Shown here: positions 41,848-51,390 of the stretch, piece by piece
Layout: every line of letters begins with the position of its first letter
Numbering within the stretch: the stretch's first letter is position 1
Assembly (NCBI RefSeq): GCF_008831285.2
Contig: NC_045139.1
Span: 17,840,354-17,904,353 of the forward strand
Direction of reading: 5' to 3'
From: Nymphaea colorata
Taxonomy: Eukaryota > Streptophyta > Magnoliopsida > Nymphaeales > Nymphaeaceae
DNA length: 64,000 nt
Position numbers and translations under genes: made by a program
Notes under the pieces: model-generated
Seen by the model: only the letters and a program-made list of their open reading frames with translations
The model's database searches: none
What the model was told of the DNA's origin: nothing

Positions 41848-44596
41848 TTAAGAAGCAGAGTTGGGAACAAACGCAAAGTGACCATGAGAAAGGAAGTGGC
41901 AAACAGGAGTTCCTGGCTTGATTCCTAGCACCAGCATAGAGGGATGGTTCGGGTTCCACGAAGAGGTGTCGGTGTGGCACGTTGCCCCTGCACTCATTCT
42001 GCTGCCATCTTCTTCAGCAACCAAAGGAACAACGTAATATTTGCTTTTGACAGGCGTGTGGCAGTGGAACACTGCATAGGGATATGACTCAATGTGGCAC
42101 ACCACCGCTTGTGCGGAGGGCAGTTCAACCACACCAGGTTGAACTGTGTACACTCTGCTTTTGGGGTCCCTTTCTTCCTTGTTCACGAATGAGTAGGTTA
42201 GCAACTGAAGATCATTTGTTTTGAGCTGTGACACTGCAAAGTCGACCACGGATTCCAAGGATGTAGCGCAGTATCTAGTCTCGCCCTTATTCGCTTCCAT
42301 TTCGCAATCCTCGAGCGTGTGCTTCACTATTGATGCATCGGCTGAGTTGGGATCCAGGGAGAAGCGTTTCAGGATATCAGCAAGCTTGGAAGAAGAGAAG
42401 GGGATGCCCTGTGCTTCTCTTCGAGGCAGTAGGGTTGGCCAGCCGCTGGTCTCCTGCACCTTCTTCACAAAGTCCACCTTCTTAGTCTTGCTGCCTGGCT
42501 TCAAGTTCTCTTCCAAGAAGAGGAAATTAGTCTCACGGTCTCCCTTTAGCTGATCTAGTGTTGTTCCAAGTTTGTAGCGATGGTAAGTAATGCAATAGAC
42601 GAGCATGTTGTCAACATTCTTCCACTGGAAAGGAACATCGATGTCTGAATGCAACATTTATTTCAACGAAGTATGAGATGATTGTAATGAGCAATTATTG
42701 TTGCATATAGACACAGTAATGCATGAAACTGTTTTTTATTCGTTTTGAACAATTGCAAATAATGTTGGCATATAAGAAAGGCCAGGCTTCTCAATTGGAT
42801 CTCGAGCAAGTCCAAGCCTGATTTTTTGTATAGAAGATAGAACATTGGTTGCATCTGGGTTAGGAGGGAAAGAATTCTGAAGGTCACAGAATCGAAGCCA
42901 AGTTGTATTTCCGGGAGGATTAAGCTAACAGTACTCCCATAGGAGGAGTGATTTTTGAGGATTGGAACAGGTACTCATGTACCAACAGCGCAGGCATATT
43001 TTTGCCTACTGGTAATAAGAGTAAATGATGTATTTAGAAAAAAAAAAAGATTTCTTTTCCCCCCTCTTTTTTGAATCACCTTTTGGCAAGAAAGCATGGA
43101 GAGACGTGGGGATGGGGGTTCTGGGCAACAGTTTATTCCAGTAGCCCACCGAACTCATCTCCATGCTTTTGCTGCTGCTCGCACCTACAAGCTGCAAATT
43201 CAGGTAAGGATAAAGCGATCAGAAACCACTTAACTCCCCGCTGAGCTGGGGTAGCCCAGCAAATGTTATGCCACTAAAGAAAAAAATGTAATGAAACATT
43301 AGTAGCTATGCAATAATACACAACCTTGTTGCCTTTACGTACAAGAGTATATTTAATTCTTGCTATAATGGTCAAAATTTTTGTCACTACGATTTTTATC
43401 CATGCTTTATACAAATAGATTGAGGCATTACCGGAGACAGATATATGTCCAAATCATGTATGGAAGAACTTTTCTGGTCCATGGATTTTCATATAGAGAT
43501 AGAAATCCATGGATGTTTGTCTATGGCATTCAAACGCCCCCTAAAAGGTTGACGAAAGAAAATTTGCCCATTAAGCAATGCCTCCCCTTTAGGAGGCACA
43601 AATATTCTCACAGGCCCCTCTTTGATGTGGACTCCGCAGTTAAGAGGTTATTCGTTTAACGTGGAGGGGACAGTGAGATCGTGGGAAATTAATTCCCAAG
43701 ATTTCATATCTTTGATTTTCAACAAATAACTCAGCTACTTTACTTGAAAGAGACATGACATTGTACTCCTCATGTGTTTAATCCACGAACCTATAGGGTG
43801 AAACTTGAAACCTTTCAACCTACAGTTGCCATAACAACGAATTCGAAGTGAACCCCTAAATATAAGATCCAAAGTAATCAAACACCCTACTTTAGCTTTT
43901 GCACTTGTACTATGATATCAACTTAGTAGCGTGCACAAGCTATCCTCCATTAGGTCTTCATGCACTCTCCGGCCACATTTTTTACTTTTTGCATTTGGTT
44001 TTTGCATTTAGTCAAGATAAAACACTGTTGTTGACATGTGTACCATGAATCCACCTAAGCCTCGAATAGCCTTGGAACTCGGGAGCAGGAAAGGGAGGAG
44101 GGGCAGGAAAGTGAGGAGGGCTTTGGCTTCTTCACAGCTTCCACTTGGCTTAAATATGAGAGAGAGAGAGAGTCCTCCCAGTGAAAGGAGATGACTTGCA
44201 ATGAAGAATTTAGGAAAGGAAGTGATGGGCATATGGAAGAAGGGCTACATTCTCGATGATTGTGGGTAATTAGCTCCTAGCATCTGTTTCATGGCAAACC
44301 CTCAAGTGAGACGGGGATTCTATTTCTCTTGAGTTCTTGCTGTTGGAAAAGGCATGGCCATTTGACGGGTGTGATACAACAGTGCCAGTCCCTTGTCCAA
44401 ATGACTGCACTTATCAAAATGCAGGAGAATGGTTTTGGGGGTCTTATGCCCCAAATGCGCTATCAAGTCTCTCAGCTAGAGGTGGTTTCCTCCAAGTAAA
44501 CTAAAAAGGAAATGGCATGGCTAAGCAATAGACGGGAAAGAGATTTACCATAAGAGCAGAGAGGAACAACAAGAAGAAGGGGAAGAAATTTGCCAT
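41848..44596 (-). CDS. BURP gene C, intact, three exons
   Basis: Coding parts are 44596-44549, 43191-43080 and 42644-41848 (minus), 957 bases, 318 residues plus stop. Exon 1 gives MANFFPFFLLFLSALM (signal peptide). Exon 2 begins LVGASSS and holds YWNKLLPRTPIPTSLHAF. Exon 3 contains FLFLEENLKPGS, the RYCATSLESVVDFA segment and four CH pairs spaced CH-X10-CH-X26-CH-X24-CH, ending HFAFVPNSAS. It differs from gene B mainly at the start of exon 3 (residues after the junction) and lacks one serine run. All splice sites are canonical and in phase. It is expected to be secreted to the apoplast or cell wall; the molecular role of BURP proteins is not established. Orphan first exons O6 and O7 lie 1.1 and 3.5 kb upstream on the same strand. 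Confidence 0.9.
42645..43079 (-). other. Intron 2 of BURP gene C
   Basis: A 435-bp intron with GTGATT donor and GCATTCAG acceptor. It is close in sequence to gene A's intron 2 (250-755). Confidence 0.8.
43192..44548 (-). other. Intron 1 of BURP gene C
   Basis: A 1357-bp intron (GTAAATC donor, TTTGCAG acceptor) with the SINE-like piece near 44365-44430. Part of it (43740-43990) also appears at 10980-11230. No gene inside. Confidence 0.75.
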
Positions 44597-44641
44597 GGTA
44601 GTAGCGATTTCCTTCCCAGTTTGCCAGTAGAGGGTCAGGAG

Positions 44642-44652
44642 CTATTTATAAG
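44642..44652 (-). promoter_or_regulatory. TATA box of BURP gene C
   Basis: The minus strand reads CTTATAAATAG about 50 bases upstream of the ATG at 44596. A 40-bp deletion relative to genes A and B brings it closer. Confidence 0.55.
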
Positions 44653-45610
44653 CCCTAGCTACCTGCTGGGCGGACCCGCTAGGAGGAGAGTGGTGCAAGT
44701 ATCGGCCAAAGACTGTATGGTCCTCCATGTTGCCAGATTCCTTCTCTCTGTTCATGTATGATTATTTATCTATTGGCTGGCAGAGGTAGAGTCCGTTTCC
44801 CTTGTTCGCTTCCAATAATTACCACTTCTTTTGTCCATTCGCCTTTGCAAGGTAACTGCTCGGGGATCATGGGATGAGTGTAGGGAAACCTTCGTTTAGA
44901 ACCCTTCGTACAATTATTTTGCATGTTCTGAGTTTTACTTTTCTTTTCTTTTCTTGCGGATATGTGGGTAGATTAGATATACAATTTGATTTAATAAAAA
45001 CGAAAAATTTAAGCTTTTAGAGCTGTTTGGCACGAGGAATAGTATGTAAATGTAGCATAACGTATGTGCTTTTTTTTTTTTTTCTGTTTTTTATTGTTTG
45101 TCTAAATTTTCTTCTAACTTTTATGTGGTCGTGGTGGAGCCGACAAGAGTGCAATGCATGTGGACTCCTCAAAGCATTAGGTACAGTAGTGCTAACAGAC
45201 ACGAAAGCCGCCTTTGTCCTTTATCCAGTTCTGTTTCATCCTCCTTTCTTCTCCGTTGTCGTAAAAGCCCACACCTTATTAAGTTTCCTTGAAATCATAA
45301 GAAACGTACCTTAAAAATTGACAATAATAAAAAAATACACCAAATTTTTCATATTACTAGTAACATAGTTAAGTTCTTTTATGGTTAGTCCAAGAAGAAA
45401 AATAAGACTATTTTTTTAAATTTTCATTGCATGGATCAGTAAGTTTTGCCGTTCTAAACTTTAAAAAATAGCATGAAATTAAAATGTTTCCTAGCAGTAC
45501 TAATACACTGAGATTTTTCTTCAAGAACATTATTAAATTATCAAAAAAAGTTATCGTGTCATAATGAACGTTCTTAAACTAAGAATGTGAGATGGGAAAA
45601 GAGAACTTAC

Positions 45611-45655
45611 CAGAGCAGCACAGAGGAATGACAAGAAAGGGATGAAATTGGCCAT
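45611..45655 (-). pseudogene. Orphan BURP first exon O6 (in frame, consensus donor)
   Basis: The 45-bp exon reads MANFIPFLSFLCAAL and ends CTG/GTAAGT, the best donor in the set. The nearest downstream acceptors in sense are the exon 2 and 3 acceptors of gene C (43191, 42644), so an in-frame alternative transcript of gene C is possible on sequence grounds. No TATA box was seen. Confidence 0.65.
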
Positions 45656-45778
45656 GGTAGAAGATAGCTAGAGAGAGATCGGTACAACTATAGGCCAATT
45701 ATTGTATGGTCTTCTTTCTCTCTATCACCCGGATTCCTTCTTTCCAATATTTATCTATGGCTGGGGCAAAGTCCACTT

Positions 45779-45923
45779 CAGAGGCGGAGCCAGGATTTCG
45801 TTTAGGAACGGGCCAAATAATTCAACCTCAAATTTGGATAGGACCAAACTAAACTTAAGTAAAAAAAAAAAAAATACATTGAAAAATTAAAATTTTTTTA
45901 TTTCCCCCCTCCCTTTGCCCCTG
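45779..45923. mobile_element. 145-bp hAT-type element with perfect 8-bp target duplication
   Basis: It is flanked by GTCCACTT at 45771-45778 and 45924-45931. Ends are CAGAGGC and, reversed, CAGGGGC. The start reads cagaggcggagccagga, a form seen at the ends of many plant non-autonomous hAT elements. The sister module at 32525-32532 has the single, unduplicated GTCCACTT, which is the empty site. Confidence 0.9.
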
Positions 45924-46647
45924 GTCCACTTCCCTTGCATTTTCCAATAATTAGCGGCTACTTACTTTGTACATTAACTTTCAAAAGGTTTCTCATGGGG
46001 ATCATGAGCTGACCTGCAGGGAAAGCCTGGTTTAGAACCCTTTTATACCATTATTTTTCAGATTTTTATTTTCTTGTTTGATCGTGTGGGAAGATAAGAT
46101 CGAACGTTTGATTCGATAGAAAAAAAAAATTAAGCCTTTAATAAACTGAGAGAGGCCGCGTCAAGAGTAAGAAAAGCGTCTTAGCGAAATAAGGTAAGAG
46201 TTTGCATCAATTTATGATAAAGATCCTCATGATCTGACTTGCACGTAAAGCTTTTCAAAGGATCCGATGGTAGTCAGCACGACGGATTTTTCGGAATTAA
46301 GCCCAAGTGACAGGGAGATTTTGAGAAGCTAATTTACCTCAGAATAATGTGCCTTTAATCACCATGATCATTTTTTCTATTCTTACGATATCTTCATATG
46401 TTTTGTAGCCGAAGTTACTCGGAGATTTTTAGAAGTTACTTTTCTTCGTATAACGGTCAGTGCATTTGTTTAGAACCTTTCTAGACATAAGCTTGTAGGT
46501 CTGACTCAAGTTAAAAGATATATTGTAGGTCTACCCAAGCCCTGATGCAAGCGAGAACATTGGATGTATAAAGGTGTATCTTTGGCGTTTTAGAACAAAA
46601 TCTAGTTTCCCCTACATGAACATTATATTGGGTGCTATGTGCATAAC

Positions 46648-47103
46648 TAAAGATGGATGCCCGGCTCAACTCGAGCCTGAGAAATGGGTACTGGGACAGC
46701 CTGATACCTTATCAGGCTTGTCTGGGTCGGCCAGATTGGGTCCAATAAGGTTTTTTTTTAAATTATTTTAAATATATATATTATTACAAATAATTATATT
46801 TATGTGTTATTTATATTACAAAATATTTTTTTATTTTAACTGGGCTGAGTCTGAACTCGAGTTACGAGTGTCGGATTGGGCCTGGGCCAGCCTGATAACT
46901 TATCAGGCTTGTGTTGACCAGATTGGGTTCAATAGGTTTTTTTTAATTATTTTAAATATATATATTATTACAAATAATTATATTTATGGGTTATTTTTAT
47001 TAAAAATATTTTTTATTTTAACAGGGTCTGAACTCGGGTTATGAGTGTCGGATTGGGCCTGGGCAGCAGTCATGAACTTGGCCCGGCTTGATGCCCAGGC
47101 CTA
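46648..47103. mobile_element. 456-bp hAT-like element with an internal duplication
   Basis: It starts TAAAGATGGATGCCCGGCTC and ends, reversed, TAGGCCTGGGCATCAAGCC, with tgcataac (46640-46647) and tgtagaac (47104-47111) as a worn 8-bp duplication. The homologous block at 25855-25885 has the empty site. Inside, about 190 bp is repeated in tandem (atcaggcttg at 46711 and 46902, period 191), including AT-rich filler. Confidence 0.75.
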
Positions 47104-47724
47104 TGTAGAACATGGGTGGTTGAGAAAGCCTTCCCTGTTGCATGTCATATGAGGGATGGACTTGCAAACCCGCCTACCTCGAATACAAATTACATATATG
47201 ATTATGTTAGTACCTCATAAAGTCAATAAAAAAGTATCACATTGTTATTTTAAATAAAAATGAAAAAACTAATTTGTTTGGATATAATTGATCGTGCAAT
47301 AATATTATTGGCAATAGTTAAGAATGAACTTAACGTTAATTTGCCTTTGTAAATGTCATTTTGTTCTTGTGATCACGTTAACCTAAGCTTATGTTAGTAA
47401 GATACTAGGGTCAGTGTCAGATGACTGCTTTTTATGAAGCAATATTTGAGTGCCTTCTTAACGATGCAGTGTATCTTTTGTCATCACGAATTTAAGTCTA
47501 TTTTTTGAAATTTTCCTTCTTTTCAATTACTAGAATTCCTTTGAGAAAAAGAGAGAGATTTCCAGGGCCATGAAGCCTTACTTGCAAAATACCATTCAAA
47601 TCACTTATGTACCTGCAGCTGCTTGGTGGATTTGAAGTGATTTTGCTCTATTTCGGTTTTGAGGTATTTATTAAATTGCTTCTTTGACTTCATGTTAGAA
47701 GAGACCATGCCGTCCAAATTAAGT

Positions 47725-48900
47725 GACTCTCCCAACGTACCTTAAAGATTGACAATAATAAAAAAAAGCACCTAACTTTTTCATATTAATAGTAACATGG
47801 TTAAGTTCTTTTATGGTTATTTCAAGAAGAAAAATAAGATTATTTTTTAAAATTTTAATTGCCTAAATCAGTAAGTTTTACCGTTTTAAACTATAAAAAA
47901 TTGCATGAAATTGAAATGATGGCTAGCAGCACTAATACACTTAGATTTTTCTTGAAGAACCTTCTTTAGTTATCAAAAAGATATCGTGTCATAATGGACA
48001 TTCTTAAACTAAGAATGTTAAATGGGAAAAGAGAATTTACCAGAATACAAAGAAAGGACAAGAAAGGGAAAAAATTGGCCATGGCAGCAGATAGTTAGAG
48101 AGAAATTGCTACAATTATTGGCCAATTATTGTATGGCTCTTCTTTCTCTATGTGACCCAGATTCCTTATTTTCAATATTTATCGGGTCCACTTCCCTTGC
48201 TTTTTCCGATAATTGGCGGCCACTTACTTTGTACATTTGCTTTCAAAAGGTTTCTCAAGGGGATCATGAGCTGACGTGCAGGGAAAGCCTTACTTAGAAC
48301 CCTTTTATACAATTATTTTTCAGATTTTTATTTCCATGTTTGATCGTGTGGGTAAATATGATCTAAAGTTTGAGTCGGTAGAAAAAAAAAAAAAAGGCTT
48401 TAATCAACTGAGAAAGGCCGCTCAAAAGCAATATGAGCCTCTTAGCAAAATAAGGCAAGAGTTTGCATCAATTTAAGATTAAGATCCCGAATATCTGACT
48501 TGCACGTGAAGCTTTTCAAAGGATCCGATGGTAGTCAGCACGACCGATTTTTTGAAATTAAGCCCAAGTTACCGGGAGATTTTCAGAAGCTAATTTTTTT
48601 AGAAAGATCATGATTTCTTTAAAAAATTCAGTTGTTACCTCAGAATAATGTGCCTTTAACCACCATGATCATTTTTTTTTATATTTCTACGATATCTTCA
48701 TATGTTTTGTAGTCGAAGTTGCCGGGAGATTTTCATAAGCTAAATTTTTTAGAAAGATCATGATTTCTTTAAAAAAATCAGTTGTTACCTCACAATAATG
48801 TGCCTTTAATCACCATGATCATTTTTTTAATTGTTACGATATCTTCATATAACTGTTGGTGCATTTGTTTAGAACCTTTCTTAACATAAGTTCATAGATT
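47725..48900. repeat. BURP 5' module copies (distal end of one, next with exon O7)
   Basis: 47725-48000 is a distal part very close to 35130-35400. 48000-48900 starts a new module with exon O7, promoter text and the middle part present twice (48600-48700 and 48720-48830), as at 36180-36300 and 36330-36440. Confidence 0.7.
48041..48082 (-). pseudogene. Orphan BURP first exon O7 (in frame)
   Basis: The 42-bp exon reads MANFFPFLSFLCIL and ends CTG/GTAAAT. No TATA box and no exons 2-3 of its own. Confidence 0.65.
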
Positions 48901-49990
48901 TGACACTCGAATTGAAAAGATATATTGTAGGTCAGCTTCACTTGGTTTTTTCCCCGATAAGTAGTGCTAGTTCTTTTGTAAATTAGCTTTTTGTAAATTA
49001 GCTTTGAAAAAGTTGCTTTGAGATCATGATCTGACGTGTGAGGAAAGCCTTGTCTAGCACCCTCTATACAATTATTTTGCAGAATTTTCTTGTCTGTTTT
49101 GACCATGTGGTTAGATAGGAATAAGAGGCCTTTGATCAACTGAAAGAGGCTGTAAGTTGACCCTCTCGGCAAAACGAGGCAAGTGTTTGCCTCAATTTGA
49201 GATTAAGATCCCGACCTGACTTGCAAATAAGCTTTTCATAGATCCCACGGAAGTCACCATGATGGATTTTTAGAAATTAAGCGGAACTAACCGGGAAATT
49301 TTGAGAAGCTAATTTTTTTTTTTTTACAAAAACGTTGATTTCATAAAAAAAGTTGTTCATCTCTGAATAGTGTGCCTTTAATCACCAAGAACATTTTTTA
49401 TAGCCTTATGATATGCTCATATGTTTAGTCATGTAATGTTTGATGCATTTGGTTACTCACTAAAAAATCAAATAAGAAAGAAAAGCAAAAGATAATTTGG
49501 AAAATATTGCAATAACAATACTGTTTTTTAGAAAGGACCTCTACCATAGTTGTTTGAGTTAAGGTGATTAGGGAGAATAGTATTTGATTCTACCATCCAA
49601 CAAAAACTTATGAGTAAAATGAAATACTCTTTCTACTCATTTAAAACTGTGTCATCACTTTGTTCCGTTAATTTTAAGTGAGAAACCCGCCATTTTGGTT
49701 GCCGAGAGTTTTTTTTTTTTTTTTTCGTGCAAAGGAATATATAGTATAATGTATGTGTATTTTTTTTTATTTTCTTGTTCCTTAGTACAATTTTCATGCA
49801 ATGTGGTGGAAGCGAACCCCGCCATAAAGCATTATGTACATTAATGCTAACAGACGAAGAACGCCGCCTTTGTAGACTTGCAGTTTGTCCTTTATCCAGT
49901 TACTGCTAACCGACGAAAGAACGCCGCCTTTGTCCTTTCTCCAATTTTGATTCATCCTCGTTCCTAAATAATCCACACAAGGAGCATCAA
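48900..49990. repeat. BURP 5' module copy, exon absent
   Basis: It is the sister of 36540-37600, with gctgacgtgtg..ggaaagcc, middle part, and a two-unit aacgccgcc block at 49840-49950. Confidence 0.7.
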
Positions 49991-51390
49991 ATGAAGACGA
50001 GTTACGCGTTTCTGTCGACTTATAGCATGGCTTTTTTCCTCAATTGGCGGATAAAATAAACGCGGAAAGGATTTGCCATCCCATTTACCCATATAGATGT
50101 GCTCTTGCTATCATATGGAATCTTTTAATTCATCCGCTACTCTTTACGTTCAATGTGACTGATCACACATTTATGGGCATGGGCACAGACACAGATTACT
50201 AAATCATGCAAAGATCTCTGTTACAGACACCTTGCAAGCTACTGGTTTTCTTAATATCTTTTTTGAGAAGAATCAGAATCTTAGGACACCATGAGATTTT
50301 ATCTTGTTTTTGTTTTTATGGAAGGACGCAAAGAGTTTGGTGAAATGGGGCAGGCATGCAAGCAGGCATGCATGGTTGAATTTTCATATCACGTCGTGCA
50401 AGTCAGAACTGTCATGGCGAAGCTGGTTATGCATGTGTTCTCATGTATCAAATGTCATACGTTATTTTATTGAAAACAAGTGCCCGATTAATGCAAAAAG
50501 AAACATTTCATAAGGAAACTTTAAAAAGAAGATTTGGTGATCCGATAAAGGTCAAATGTGTCAGTCCGCATGTGCATATCTTTATAACCAATGTACTTCT
50601 TTAACATTTCGTAAGGAAACTGCAAAAAAAAAGATTTGGAGATCTGATAGAGGTAAAATGTGTGAGTCCATATGTGCATATCTTTATCACCAATGTACCA
50701 CTTTAAGAGTAAAAAAGTGTTTGTGTTTTTTGTCTGTTCATAGCATTATCTTATTATTTTACAAATATTTTATTATCTCATTAACATTATCTTATGCATT
50801 CATCTGATATCCTATTATCTCATAAATGTTTTATTATCTCATAAATATAATCTCATATTTATGTTTAGCATCATCCAATACATCTATCTCTTATCTCATT
50901 ATTTCATAAATCTTTTGTTATCCAATAAACATTACCTTATACTTATATTTAGGGTTATCTTATATATTTGTCTGTTTTCTCATTGTTTCATAAATCTTTT
51001 GTTATCTGCTTCATATTATCTCATACTTCTTTGTTATCACAGACACACACATATGCAATGTTTAAACATGAAAGTAAATATGCATATTAATAATATAGTT
51101 CATATCTAACTAAATTTGTTATATATGCAAACAGAACTTGCTTTCTCAACCTACAACCTTGCCCAGGCTTTAGCTTTCCATTTAACTTGTTTACAAAAGA
51201 GATCTTCCTAAAAACAGCTTAGCGATTGTACTTCACTTTCATGGGAGAAGATGCAATAAAAAGAACAAGCAAGACTGGTGCTGTTACAAACAACCCTATG
51301 CTCCGGCATCTTTCTTACCTTATACATTGGCCAAAAAATGTTAAAAAATAAAATAAAACAAAGCATGTTGACATGAACAAGAGGAACCCT
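49990..51390. other. Intergenic with tandem duplications
   Basis: 49990-50230 matches 37600-37860. 50504-50705 is a 101-bp tandem duplication. 50760-51040 is AT-rich with repeated attatctcataaat phrases. 51220-51320 is a BURP 3'-flank relic on the 3' side of pseudogene E2. No gene is recognised. Confidence 0.5.
50504..50705. repeat. 101-bp tandem duplication
   Basis: Copies start at catttcataagg (50504) and catttcgtaagg (50605) and share agatttgg, atgtgcatatctttat and ccaatgtac. They have diverged by roughly a tenth. Confidence 0.85.

Larger units (their letters stand above)
45600..46520. repeat. BURP 5' module copy, orphan exon O6
   Basis: It contains exon O6, promoter text interrupted by a hAT element, middle part (46220-46390) and the gatatcttcatatg stretch. 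The TATA segment is missing. Confidence 0.7.

Noticed and set aside
46802-47044. 80-codon open frame in the 456-bp element
   Set aside because: It lies across the AT-rich internal duplication of a non-autonomous element and resembles no transposase.
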